A stretch of DNA of 64,000 bases from an uncultured Parabacteroides sp. (lineage in GTDB: Bacteria > Bacteroidota > Bacteroidia > Bacteroidales > Tannerellaceae), in NCBI RefSeq assembly GCF_947855115.1, contig NZ_CANTZW010000012.1:51802-115801 (forward strand). Direction: 5' to 3'. This document shows, piece by piece, positions 44,803 to 54,490 of the stretch. The notes beneath the pieces were generated by a model. The model made no database searches. It was not told where the DNA came from and saw only the letters and a program-made list of their open reading frames with translations. The position numbers were made by a program, and so were the translations under genes. How positions within the stretch are numbered: the first letter of the stretch is position 1; the number at the start of each line of letters is the position of its first letter.

Positions 44803-46134
44803 ATGTTAAAACGTATTGATTATATAATAGATGATATCAAGGAACAGTATCTTGAAAATGATAATAATATACCTTGGATTATCGGATTTAGCGGAGGTAA
44901 GGATAGTACGGTTGTCCTAACTTTGGTATGGAGAGCGTTGCTTGCTATACGAAAGGAGCTGGGAAACATTGCCCTTGTTCGACAAGTGTATGTTGTAAAC
45001 AATGATACACTAGTTGAGAATCCGATCATCACTGATTATATTGTCGAGGTGATGGATAGAATTCAATCAGCCGCTATCGAACAGAAATTGCCAATCAATG
45101 TTCAAACAACAGTTCCGAAATTAGAGGATAGTTTTTGGATTAGTTTCTTGGGTAAGGGATACCCTGTACCTAATAACACTTTCAGATGGTGTACTGATAG
45201 ATTAAAGATTAAGCCTACTACCCAATTTATATTGGATAAGGTGGATGCAATGGGAGAAGCAATTGTACTTATTGGTACACGTCTTACAGAGAGTGCTACT
45301 CGTGCCAAATCTATACGCCGCCATGAAATCAAGGGTAAACGTCTGACAAAACATCCTCTAAATCCCAATACTTATACATACCCTCCAATTAAGGATTTAT
45401 ATTTAGAGGAGGTTTGGTATATTCTTAATAACGAGCCTTCGCCTTGGGGATATGATAATAAGAAGTTGTTTCAAATTTATGCTGATGCAACAGCTGATGA
45501 TTATGAGTGTCCAACTGTGATAACTGATAAAACTCAACCTTCTTGTGGTCAGAGTCGATTTGGTTGTTGGGTATGTACTGTTGTGAAGGAAGATAAATCA
45601 ATGAAGGCTCTTATTAACAATGGCAACCAGTGGATGGCTCCTCTATTAAAGTATAGAGATGAAATGGTGGCAGGTCGTAACATATCGGAGAATCGATATG
45701 CAACACGCCGAAATGGACAAGCCGCACAAGATGCAGATGGACACAATCAAGGTAATTATACTTTTGAATATCGTTGTGAAATGCTTCGTAAATTATTGGA
45801 ATTACAACGAGATATGCAGCAGGTTAAGCCACATATGGAGTTGATTTCAAACCAAGAATTAGTCGCAATTCAAATTAATTGGTATCGAGATGGTTTCTTT
45901 TCACCTAAAATAACAGACATTTATAATGAGGTATACAATCGAAATATGCCTCTTGAGAATATGCAATACCAAGAGCGCTTGATTCTTGAAAAGGTTTGTA
46001 TAGAACATCCTGAAGATTATCATTTGATTAATGACCTAGTGTCGCTTCAAAAAAGTAAGACTATTTTAATGAATAACAATGGCCTTCAAGGAGATATAGA
46101 GAAACGATTAGATAACTACCTCAATCAACAATAA
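44803..46134 (+). CDS. dndC: DndC, phosphorothioation sulfurtransferase
   Basis: 443 residues, PAPS reductase-like ATP pyrophosphatase fold. PP-loop SGGKDS at 30-35; iron-sulfur cysteines C130 (FRWCTDR), C248, C255 and C258 (CGQSRFGCWVC). DndC takes sulfur from a cysteine desulfurase (DndA or IscS) and activates the DNA phosphate for sulfur incorporation. No dndA gene is nearby, so a chromosomal IscS/SufS probably serves. Followed 3 bp later by dndD. Confidence 0.93.
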   Translation: MLKRIDYIIDDIKEQYLENDNNIPWIIGFSGGKDSTVVLTLVWRALLAIRKELGNIALVRQVYVVNNDTLVENPIITDYIVEVMDRIQSAAIEQKLPINVQTTVPKLEDSFWISFLGKGYPVPNNTFRWCTDRLKIKPTTQFILDKVDAMGEAIVLIGTRLTESATRAKSIRRHEIKGKRLTKHPLNPNTYTYPPIKDLYLEEVWYILNNEPSPWGYDNKKLFQIYADATADDYECPTVITDKTQPSCGQSRFGCWVCTVVKEDKSMKALINNGNQWMAPLLKYRDEMVAGRNISENRYATRRNGQAAQDADGHNQGNYTFEYRCEMLRKLLELQRDMQQVKPHMELISNQELVAIQINWYRDGFFSPKITDIYNEVYNRNMPLENMQYQERLILEKVCIEHPEDYHLINDLVSLQKSKTILMNNNGLQGDIEKRLDNYLNQQ

Positions 46135-46137
46135 AAT

Positions 46138-48279
46138 ATGTTTATCGAGTCTATAATATTACATAATTACAGAGCGTATAGAGGACATAACAAAACCTCT
46201 TTTAAGCCAGATACAAAGAATATATTTCTTGTAGCTGGCAATAATGGTTTTGGTAAGACGACATTCCTTACGTCACTTGTGTGGTGTCTATACGGTAAAC
46301 TAATGGTAGATGTTGATGAGAAGTTTAGGAAAGACATCAACGATGCTCAAGGATATAAGAATTATGCTCGTCAGAGTCTACATAAAGAGCTAGCAAATGC
46401 TGTTAACGCATATGAAGTTAGTTTAGAAGAGCGAAAACAAATTGTAAAGCACGGTTATTCTTCAGATAGCGAATACATAAAAGAAGATTCTCAGTACTAT
46501 GTAGAAATCAGTCTAACGGATGTATTTATTCCATCTATACCTTGTCGAACTATAACCATTCGTAGAACCTATGATTATTTTCTTGACATAGAGTCTATTG
46601 AGGTTTTGATTGACGGTCAGGTTAATGAACTGGCCAAAGAGGTTGGTTATGATATTTTTATTAACGACTTTATTCTGTCAAAAGATATTGCAAAGTTCTT
46701 CTTCTTTGATGCCGAAAAGATTGTTAATCTTGCTGAAGTAAAGTCTATTGATGAGAAGCGTCGTTTGAGTACTGCATACAGTGAGGTTTTGGGTATTAAA
46801 AAGTATGAGGATATTAAACGAAATCTTGAAAATCTTCGACTTAAATTTAGACGAAGTGCCGGTTCAACCGCAAGTAAGGCTAAGTTAGATAAACTTACTA
46901 ACAGTGTCGCTGATATAGAGGTTAAAATTAAAACCAAAGAAGCGGAGCGCGAAAATGTAGATAGTCAAATCCAACAATATAGAACCGAGTCTGCTCAATT
47001 GCAAGAACGATTGATTCGAGAAGGTAATGCAATAAGTGTCGAAGAACTGAAAAAACAAAAAGAATTGCTTGTTGCACTAAAAGACAAAGATACGAAACTA
47101 AAAAACCAATTACGTGACATGCTGGATATAGCACCTTTTGCTATATCAGGAAAATTATTTGCCAATTTGATGAGGCAAGTTGCAGTAGAAAAAGATATCA
47201 AAACGTCTGCGGCAAGTTGTACTGCAATCAATTCAGCGTTGCAATCTACCCACACTCAAATTACAGAAGCTGTAGCCACTTTAAAATTTTCTGCTTCACA
47301 AAAGCAAGCAATTGAGCATATAATAGCTGATGTGTTTGCTAAAAATATTTTTGACATAAGCGATGCTACTATTGATAATGTTAAAATGTTAGTTGATTAT
47401 ACTGATGATGAAGCTAATGAGTTCCAAGCGTTATTTGACAATATTAGATACTCTTTCAGTACCATATTCAAGCAATTAGTAAAGGACATTAAAAATAACG
47501 CATTGTTCCTAGCCAAGACACAGCGTAAGATTGTGGAGGCTGAATATGATGATGGTAATGCAAATGTCAAAGAGATAAGAATGCGTAAGGCTGAGGTTGA
47601 TGAATTGTTAGCACAGCTAGATATTCAAACACGCCAATTGTCTGAACAAATCGGAACACTCAATAAAGATATCAAAGTACTAAAGAAACAATTATCAGAG
47701 GTTACGAAAAATGTTAGAGTTGATAAATCTGATAAAGAGAAAGATATTATTGCAGAGCGACTTATTGGTGAATTGACTACTTTTTTATTTGAATTGCGAG
47801 CAAAACGTAAGTTCTCGTTAGAGAAGAAGATACTGGCTGGTATTGATTTGTTGATGCACAAAGCTGATTTTATACACAATGTGCGGATTGATTTGCAGGA
47901 TGATATTATTGAAATTGAATTATTAGATAAAACAGGAGAAATTATTAGCAAAGAAAAGCTATCAAAGGGAGAGCAGCAATTGTACGCAACTGCAATTCTT
48001 AATGCACTTGTTGAAGAATCAGGTATAGAGTTCCCTGTATTTATCGATAGCCCCTTGCAGAAGTTTGACAGCATTCACTCTCGCAATATTATAACAAAAT
48101 TCTATCCTAGTATATCGAAGCAAGTAGTCATTTTTCCGTTGCTCGGCAAAGAGCTTTCGGTAGAGGAATATAATGCATTGTTACCCAATGTTAATAGAGT
48201 TTACGTTATAGAGAATGAGGATGGTTGTTCTTCGTTTAAGAATATAGTTCCTAATAAATTATTTGAAACATTGTTATAG
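46138..48279 (+). CDS. dndD: DndD, SMC-like ATPase of the phosphorothioation system
   Basis: 713 residues. Walker A AGNNGFGKTT (33-42), long coiled coils in the middle (about 230-560), ABC signature LSKGEQQ (608-614) and Walker B FPVFIDSP. DndD is thought to open or nick DNA so that sulfur can be inserted at specific sequences. The gene is intact; its neighbours dndC and dndE are 2-3 bp away. Confidence 0.92.
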   Translation: MFIESIILHNYRAYRGHNKTSFKPDTKNIFLVAGNNGFGKTTFLTSLVWCLYGKLMVDVDEKFRKDINDAQGYKNYARQSLHKELANAVNAYEVSLEERKQIVKHGYSSDSEYIKEDSQYYVEISLTDVFIPSIPCRTITIRRTYDYFLDIESIEVLIDGQVNELAKEVGYDIFINDFILSKDIAKFFFFDAEKIVNLAEVKSIDEKRRLSTAYSEVLGIKKYEDIKRNLENLRLKFRRSAGSTASKAKLDKLTNSVADIEVKIKTKEAERENVDSQIQQYRTESAQLQERLIREGNAISVEELKKQKELLVALKDKDTKLKNQLRDMLDIAPFAISGKLFANLMRQVAVEKDIKTSAASCTAINSALQSTHTQITEAVATLKFSASQKQAIEHIIADVFAKNIFDISDATIDNVKMLVDYTDDEANEFQALFDNIRYSFSTIFKQLVKDIKNNALFLAKTQRKIVEAEYDDGNANVKEIRMRKAEVDELLAQLDIQTRQLSEQIGTLNKDIKVLKKQLSEVTKNVRVDKSDKEKDIIAERLIGELTTFLFELRAKRKFSLEKKILAGIDLLMHKADFIHNVRIDLQDDIIEIELLDKTGEIISKEKLSKGEQQLYATAILNALVEESGIEFPVFIDSPLQKFDSIHSRNIITKFYPSISKQVVIFPLLGKELSVEEYNALLPNVNRVYVIENEDGCSSFKNIVPNKLFETLL

Positions 48280-48281
48280 CT

Positions 48282-48680
48282 ATGTTTACATCAATAAAAA
48301 CATCTAGGACTAACAAAGATATTGTTACAGACCTAAGTCGAAAGTTTAATCTGGGAGCTGAGAATATAATTGCTAGAATAGCATTAACATATTCTCTCTC
48401 TAAAGATCGTTTGTTGTCTTTGACTGATATTGCAGATTCTCAGGGTAAGGAGTATAGTAAGAATGTTTTATTTGGAAATAACTTGCCATATTATATTGGA
48501 CTTATTTGTGTAAAATATGGACTTTATAAAACGGATAAGGATATTCCTAAATACATTAAACTGCATATTGATGACGGACTGCAACTAATGAATAAAGAAT
48601 TACAAGATAATCCTAATTTAAATGGTTACGATTATCTTATAGATAAAATTACTAATGGCTTGGAAGATATAATATGTTAA
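48282..48680 (+). CDS. dndE: DndE, DNA-binding component
   Basis: 132 residues. SIKTSRTNKDIVTDLSRKF and ENIIARIALTYSLS are typical of the DndE N-terminal ribbon-helix-helix-like fold, and YYIGLICVKYGL of the C-terminal helices. DndE forms tetramers that bind nicked double-stranded DNA in the DndCDE complex. Its stop overlaps the start of the helicase gene by 7 bp. Confidence 0.9.
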   Translation: MFTSIKTSRTNKDIVTDLSRKFNLGAENIIARIALTYSLSKDRLLSLTDIADSQGKEYSKNVLFGNNLPYYIGLICVKYGLYKTDKDIPKYIKLHIDDGLQLMNKELQDNPNLNGYDYLIDKITNGLEDIIC

Positions 48681-50869
48681 GAGATGTGCATTTCAAACAT
48701 AGTTATTCTTCAGGATATGATGAACCTAAGGATTTTTTCACTGAAGCACTAATTGAAAGTTCTACTTTCGATTTGGGCTTGGGATTTTTTTCATCAAGTG
48801 GAATAAGAAGTTTAGCATATGGTTTTGCCTTATTCATTGCGAATGGAGGTAAAATGCGTGTTGTTATGAACCATTTTCTTAGTAAAGAAGATAAAGAGGC
48901 AATAGAAAATGGTCAAAAGCATTTGGTTGAGGATTTTGAAAATCGTATTCTGTCAGATATTAAAAAATTAGCAAAAACATTTTCTAAGGAGGATGAACAC
49001 TTTTTCCATTGTTTGTCATATCTAATTTCAATCAATAGAATTGAGTTTATTGCAACTATTTCAACTAAAGGCGGGCTTGGTCACGATAAATATGGAATCT
49101 TTACTGATGATGAAGGGAATAAAGTTGCGTTTATAGGTTCTGCAAACTTTTCTCATTCTGCATTGGAACTTAATGGTGAAACTATCACTGTATTTACATC
49201 GCCAAATGACGATAAAAGAATATCAGAATACCAAACCTTGTTTGATAAATCTTGGGAAAATGATACGCCACATTTGATCCATATACCCATAGATGAGGTC
49301 AAAACTTATATTAGTGAGAATTTTCACAAAGAATCATTAAAACAGTTGCTTGGTACTAGCATAGATTTAAGAGAGGATAAATCTATCAATGATTTTTGTA
49401 AGCCTTTGTCTCAAAGGGTTCTTGACAAAATAGAATTAAAAGAGCAAGAGCCTCGTTTCCCATTTCCTGAAGAGAGAATCATTCAAATAGATGCGTATAA
49501 TGCGTGGATAAAAAATGGGAAAAATGGAGTATTTGCTATGGCTACCGGTTCTGGCAAAACTGTAACAGCCTTAAATTGTTTAAGGAAACAATTTAAAGAG
49601 AATGGATTCTATAAAGCAATTATTGTAGTCCCGACTCAGGCTTTAGCTATACAATGGAAACATGAAGCTGAGTCATTCAATTTCCAGAATATAATATCAA
49701 CCCATACAGATAAGGATTGGAAAAATAGATTAAGCCGTTATACAACAAGAAGTTTGTTGGATCAAACCAAAAATATAATTTTAATTACTACATATGCAAC
49801 ATTTAATCGTAGAGATATTCAGACCTTTATTGATAGAACAAAAGGAATAGAAACTTTCATTTATATTGCAGATGAAGCACATAATATAGGTTCGAAAAGT
49901 TCACTAAAACATTTGCCTGAAGCAATAAAATGGCGAATAGGGTTATCTGCAACACCTGAGAGAGTTTATGATGATTTTGGATCTGAAAAGTTGTATGAGT
50001 TCTTTAAATCGAGACCTCCAGAGTATACGTTTCGTTATACAATGAAACAGGCTATTAATTCTGGAATTTTATGTCATTATGATTATTATCCTATTTTTGT
50101 AGAGTTGACAAGTTCTGAGATGGATGAGTATGAAAGGATATCTTCTCAGCTTAGAAAATTTATAGATTCTGATACAGGCAAGTATAGACCTGAAGCTGAA
50201 AAATTATTATTGAAGCGCAAAAGAATTATTCATAAGGCAGAAAATAAAAAAGTTGCAATATCTGGGTTATTAGAAGATTTGAAACGGAAACGAAAACTTG
50301 ATTATACTTTTGTTTTTGTGCCAGAAGGATATGAACCGGATTATTCTGAGAGTGATTCTTATCAGATTGAACAGGATGATATTCATATAATTGATGAATA
50401 TGCTCAAATGTTTAAAGAGCATGGATATAGTTATCACAAATATATTAGTGGTTTAGATGATGCACCTGATATACTAAAAAGTTTTGCAGATGGAGATATT
50501 CAAGTTTTGCTTTCTATGAAATGTTTAGATGAAGGAGTTGATATACCAAGAGCAGAACATGCAATTTTCTGTTCAAGTACAGGGAATCCTCGTCAATTTG
50601 TTCAGCGTCGAGGGCGTGTTTTAAGAAAAAGCAAAGAGAAGGAGAAAGCAAAAATTTGGGATTTAATAGTTACTCCACCTAATGTCGTTAAAGATGCAGA
50701 ATGTATAGAGCGAAATATGTTTATTAGTGAAGTTAAAAGAATTATAAATTTTGCCGCACTTGCTGATAATCAAATAGACATATTATATGGAGAGTTAAAA
50801 GAGTATTGCGAAATATTAAGGATTGATTTATTTGCAATGCTTGAAGAAGAAAATAATAACTATAAATAA
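48674..50869 (+). CDS. PLD-nuclease/SF2 helicase, dnd-linked restriction candidate
   Basis: 731 residues. N-terminal phospholipase-D-like domain with one HKD motif (H137-x-K139 and GSANFS), then an SF2 helicase: Walker A ATGSGKT (290-296), DEAH (400-403), SAT (LSATPER) and motif VI (QRRGRVLRKSKE). I recall a family of dnd-associated restriction enzymes (TIGR04095-type) with this architecture. It overlaps dndE and probably acts downstream of DndCDE by cutting DNA that lacks the sulfur mark. Not a DndFGH protein. Confidence 0.85.
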   Translation: MLRDVHFKHSYSSGYDEPKDFFTEALIESSTFDLGLGFFSSSGIRSLAYGFALFIANGGKMRVVMNHFLSKEDKEAIENGQKHLVEDFENRILSDIKKLAKTFSKEDEHFFHCLSYLISINRIEFIATISTKGGLGHDKYGIFTDDEGNKVAFIGSANFSHSALELNGETITVFTSPNDDKRISEYQTLFDKSWENDTPHLIHIPIDEVKTYISENFHKESLKQLLGTSIDLREDKSINDFCKPLSQRVLDKIELKEQEPRFPFPEERIIQIDAYNAWIKNGKNGVFAMATGSGKTVTALNCLRKQFKENGFYKAIIVVPTQALAIQWKHEAESFNFQNIISTHTDKDWKNRLSRYTTRSLLDQTKNIILITTYATFNRRDIQTFIDRTKGIETFIYIADEAHNIGSKSSLKHLPEAIKWRIGLSATPERVYDDFGSEKLYEFFKSRPPEYTFRYTMKQAINSGILCHYDYYPIFVELTSSEMDEYERISSQLRKFIDSDTGKYRPEAEKLLLKRKRIIHKAENKKVAISGLLEDLKRKRKLDYTFVFVPEGYEPDYSESDSYQIEQDDIHIIDEYAQMFKEHGYSYHKYISGLDDAPDILKSFADGDIQVLLSMKCLDEGVDIPRAEHAIFCSSTGNPRQFVQRRGRVLRKSKEKEKAKIWDLIVTPPNVVKDAECIERNMFISEVKRIINFAALADNQIDILYGELKEYCEILRIDLFAMLEEENNNYK

Positions 50870-50876
50870 TAATGCT

Positions 50877-51080
50877 ATGGCTATACAAGACGAAATGTAT
50901 AAGGCAATTGAGAAGGAAATTGATCAGACAGTCGAATCTGGTACTGAGAAAGTTTCTGTGAACTTTGAAAAAGCAAAAGAGGTTGCCAAAATGCTGACTG
51001 ATCTATCAACTAGTGCTGGAGATGCAGAGGCATTAACCAATCAGTATATTGCCAATATTAAAAATATATGTAACTCATAA
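50877..51080 (+). CDS. Small acidic helical protein in dnd cluster
   Basis: 67 residues from the ATG at 50877 (8 bp after the helicase gene). Acidic and helical (KAIEKEIDQTVESGTEKVSV; AGDAEALTNQYIANI). No family recognised. Size, acidity and position suggest a partner or DNA mimic of the ATPase that follows 11 bp downstream; inference only. Confidence 0.65.
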   Translation: MAIQDEMYKAIEKEIDQTVESGTEKVSVNFEKAKEVAKMLTDLSTSAGDAEALTNQYIANIKNICNS

Positions 51081-51091
51081 TACGTAAAATT

Positions 51092-53245
51092 ATGATTATC
51101 AAAAATATTACTATCGAAAATTTCCAATCTTACCATGAAAGTCAGACTATGGATTTTTCTAATGGTTTGAATCTTATTATAGGTAATGGTGGAAAAGGAA
51201 AATCCAAATTATTTAATGCCTTTTATTGGGTGTTATTCGGTAAGATATATATCACTGGGATTGGTTGGTGTACAACTGACAGTCTGCCACAATCTGCAAA
51301 ATTTGCAATGCAGCGTTATGAGTTTATCAATAAAAGAGCTTTATTTAAAGCACAAGTAAATGATGAAATTACTGCATCTGTACAGATAGAGATTGAAGAT
51401 GATAGAGGTGTAAATTATATAATAGAACGTTCTGTCAGTGCATTTAGGCTTGACGAAAATGAGTGGGATTCTGATAATGCATGGCAAGTAAGACCTAATA
51501 TGTTGAAAGTATCTTTTGATTCCAACACAGGGACAAAGGTACTTAACGATATGATGGCTGAGGATAAAATTAACGAATTATTCCCTGATGGTATAAGAAA
51601 CTACATTTGGTTTCAGGGTGAATCACTTGATAGCCTTATTAATTTTAGAAATAAAGAGACATTAAAAGCAGCCGTAAAACATATTTCTTATTTTCCTTAC
51701 TATGAGAAACTTTCAGAAATAATCAGCAGGTCCAAATTGAAGATTACTGGAATTGAAAGTCGCAAATTGAAAGAAGTAAACAAGCATAATTCAAGTGTTA
51801 AAGGTTTATTGTCTGCTATTGATACTTTGAACTACAAGATTGCTAAAGAAGAAGAAAATAAAAAGCAACTTGAGACTAATATTGAAATTATCAAAATAGC
51901 TTTAGCTGATGGTGAGACAAAAATCTCAGGATTAGCGAGCTATTCAATGTTGGTAAAGAAATATAAGGATTGCGAAAATGAAATAAACAAATTCTTGACA
52001 GAAACGACTCGTGTAGATGAGTTTCAGAGAGAAAAACTTCCATCTTTGTGGATTCTTCGTGGAATAGAACCGATGATTCAACAATGTAAAGACATTATTG
52101 AGAAGCATAAAGAGGAAGAATACACTGTACCCGAAAAGAAATATTTAGATAATCCTAGTCGCTCTAAGTTAGAAGAAATACTTAAGGATAAAAAATGCTT
52201 TGTGTGTGGTACTGAATTTACGGAAGAAGATGCTCCATATCATTATATAACAGAAAGATTAAGATTACAAGAAGAGTATTTAAAGGAGATGGAAGAATAT
52301 ACTAGCAATATGCAACTGTCTAAGCAGTTTAATATGTTTGTTGGTAAGATTCAGGATTATCCGGATTCCTTACTAATATCTTTATCAAAAATAGACAAAC
52401 AGTGGAAAGACAGTGAAGATGAACTGGAAAAATTTATGGCTCAGCGAAGAAGAAAGCAGGAAGAGAAACGTAAGTTAGATGAGCAAATAGAAGAGATAAA
52501 AAAGAAGCATGGAGTAGATCCTGTAACCCAAGCAGAAACAGCAGGAATTATCAATTCTACGATACGAGCAAGTAGAAGTAACTTGGAGACTCAACAGAGG
52601 AAATTGGAAGCTTCCAAGCAGACTCTTAATAATTATCGAAGTGAACTGCGTGCTGCAGAACGAGAGCTAGAAAAATTAGGTATAAAAGATGCGACTGTTG
52701 CAAAAGTTCCAGAGACTGAATGGAAGCATATTTCAACATTCCTTGAAGATATATGTAAGAGGGTTCAGGAAAGTGCTAGAAAAGATTTGCTTCATAAAAT
52801 TGAAGAAAGGGCAAACATCTTTTATGCTAAATTTACAGAACATGATAATGGTTATAAAGGTAATGTAAGGATTGGTGAGGATTACTCTATTGAGTTTGAT
52901 GCTGGTCTTAATACTAGCCATGAAGATAGAAAAAAGATGAGCATAATAAATGCATTATTGTCTTTGAATCAAGAGGCAATGGGTATCTATTATCCATTTA
53001 TAAGTGATGCTCCAACATCAAGTTTTGACTTAGAAACTACTCATAAATACTTACTTGGTATCAAGGATATATTTGGACAGTCTATAATACTGACTAAAGA
53101 TGTAGATTTAGAAAGTGATAAATATCTTGATTTGCAAAGTCAAAATAATGTGTCAAGAATTTACAATTTAGAGAGTAAAATATATAGCGGAGGTTCTGAT
53201 CGAGGTCAACATGAGGTTTCAACGCAAATAACAATCTTAAAATAA
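51092..53245 (+). CDS. Rad50/SbcC-like ATPase with zinc hook
   Basis: 717 residues. Walker A IGNGGKGKSKL (Gly31 to Ser38), long coiled coils either side of a CxxC zinc hook (CFVC, residues 369-372), and Walker B with ISDAPTSSFD (Asp639 region). Organisation follows Rad50/SbcC but it is shorter. It is distinct from DndD at 46138-48279, which lacks the hook. Probably senses DNA ends or structures for the nuclease encoded two genes on. Confidence 0.82.
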   Translation: MIIKNITIENFQSYHESQTMDFSNGLNLIIGNGGKGKSKLFNAFYWVLFGKIYITGIGWCTTDSLPQSAKFAMQRYEFINKRALFKAQVNDEITASVQIEIEDDRGVNYIIERSVSAFRLDENEWDSDNAWQVRPNMLKVSFDSNTGTKVLNDMMAEDKINELFPDGIRNYIWFQGESLDSLINFRNKETLKAAVKHISYFPYYEKLSEIISRSKLKITGIESRKLKEVNKHNSSVKGLLSAIDTLNYKIAKEEENKKQLETNIEIIKIALADGETKISGLASYSMLVKKYKDCENEINKFLTETTRVDEFQREKLPSLWILRGIEPMIQQCKDIIEKHKEEEYTVPEKKYLDNPSRSKLEEILKDKKCFVCGTEFTEEDAPYHYITERLRLQEEYLKEMEEYTSNMQLSKQFNMFVGKIQDYPDSLLISLSKIDKQWKDSEDELEKFMAQRRRKQEEKRKLDEQIEEIKKKHGVDPVTQAETAGIINSTIRASRSNLETQQRKLEASKQTLNNYRSELRAAERELEKLGIKDATVAKVPETEWKHISTFLEDICKRVQESARKDLLHKIEERANIFYAKFTEHDNGYKGNVRIGEDYSIEFDAGLNTSHEDRKKMSIINALLSLNQEAMGIYYPFISDAPTSSFDLETTHKYLLGIKDIFGQSIILTKDVDLESDKYLDLQSQNNVSRIYNLESKIYSGGSDRGQHEVSTQITILK

Positions 53246-53252
53246 GGCTTAT

Positions 53253-53678
53253 ATGGAAAATATATTTGAAATTAAATTTTCATTTGAGCAAAATGTCAAG
53301 GATAATGTAATCCTTAAATTCTCTAATAAACAAGGTGGTGCTTACAATGTATTTTCATATCATTGGCAATGTTTTGTTTGGGCGGCTGTTGTTGGCTTTA
53401 TACACAATGAACGTAGGCCTCTGCAATCACCTATTGCAGATAGACCATTTAGTTTGAATACAATGTGTAATGGCGGTGGCGAAAAAGATGCTGAAGCTTT
53501 ATTGTGTATGTGTATCGCTAAGGTTGGTTCTCTTGACATTATGAAAGAGCCAACAAAAGCAATAGACTTGATAAATGAGTATGCTAATGGAGGTTTTTAT
53601 TACATAATGAAAATGATGCAAGACCAACCAATAACAAATGATTTGGAGTGGGTTAAACAAGAAATTTTTATGAGGTAA
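53253..53678 (+). CDS. Hypothetical protein in dnd cluster
   Basis: 141 residues, beta-rich start (FEIKFSFEQNVKDNVILKFS) followed by helices with SYHWQCFVWAAVVGFIHNE and LNTMCNGGGEKDAEALLCMC. No family recognised. It fits between the ATPase (7 bp) and the endonuclease (5 bp), so it is very likely an obligate part of the module. Confidence 0.7.
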   Translation: MENIFEIKFSFEQNVKDNVILKFSNKQGGAYNVFSYHWQCFVWAAVVGFIHNERRPLQSPIADRPFSLNTMCNGGGEKDAEALLCMCIAKVGSLDIMKEPTKAIDLINEYANGGFYYIMKMMQDQPITNDLEWVKQEIFMR

Positions 53679-53683
53679 TTCAT

Positions 53684-54472
53684 ATGAAGAATAAATATAC
53701 TATAATTGAGGCTGCAAAAAAAGTTCTATCTGTAACTAATAGCTTTATGTCTGTTACTGAAATTTATACACAAATTTTAGAGCACTCATTGTATGTTTTT
53801 CATGCACAGGATCCTATATCGGTTTTGAGAGGGGAACTAAGAAGTCATTCTATCGGTATAGATTTTCCTACAGCTTCTTCTAAAAAATATTTTCTTTATG
53901 ATGAATCTCAGAGACGCTTTCGTTTGTTAGGAGATGAAAAGCAGACTGTTAAAAAGAATGGAAAAGAGCAAATATCATTGCGAACTGTACGAGAAATGCA
54001 CCGTGAATATGTTGAAGTTTTTCGGTTGAAAATATTGAATCAACTAAAAGGTTTAAATCCATATGAATTTGAAAAATTTTGTATGAATCTTTTAGATGCA
54101 TATGGTTTTATTGATTTATCTGTCACTCAGAAAAGTAGGGATGGGGGTATTGACGGGTTCGGAAAATTAAAGATAGGTTTAGCGTATATGAAAGTAGCAT
54201 TTCAATGTAAAAGATGGAATACTGGAGTTGTTGCAAGAAAAGAAATAGATGCTTTTAGAGGAGCAATTCAAGGGGAATATGAACAAGGTATCTTTTTCAC
54301 GACATCCTCTTTTACGAAAGAAGCAATGAACTATTCTATCAAGCAAGGTGCAGTTCCCGTGATTCTTATAGATGGAAATATGATTGTTGATTTTATGATT
54401 GAAAAGCAATTTGGAATCGAACATGAAAATTTACCTATTTACATAAACGCATTAGATCAAATTTTATCGTAA
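53684..54472 (+). CDS. HARE-HTH plus Mrr-type restriction endonuclease
   Basis: 262 residues. Residues 1-80: HARE-type winged helix (MSVTEIYTQILEHSLYVFHA, PISVLRGELRSHS), a domain often proposed to sense modified DNA. Residues 120-245: Mrr_cat PD-(D/E)xK nuclease: LNPYEFEKFCMNLL, DGGIDGFG (D153-D157) and FQCKRW (Q174, K176). Mrr-type enzymes cut DNA depending on modification. The combination in a dnd cluster suggests a phosphorothioation-responsive cutter; that is inference. Confidence 0.85.
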   Translation: MKNKYTIIEAAKKVLSVTNSFMSVTEIYTQILEHSLYVFHAQDPISVLRGELRSHSIGIDFPTASSKKYFLYDESQRRFRLLGDEKQTVKKNGKEQISLRTVREMHREYVEVFRLKILNQLKGLNPYEFEKFCMNLLDAYGFIDLSVTQKSRDGGIDGFGKLKIGLAYMKVAFQCKRWNTGVVARKEIDAFRGAIQGEYEQGIFFTTSSFTKEAMNYSIKQGAVPVILIDGNMIVDFMIEKQFGIEHENLPIYINALDQILS

Positions 54473-54490
54473 AATTAATTGATAATAAAT

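Noticed and set aside
46138..53245. Treating the ATPases at 46138 and 51092 as duplicate DndD
   Set aside because: The second has a CxxC zinc hook and different flanking motifs, so it is Rad50/SbcC-like rather than a DndD copy.
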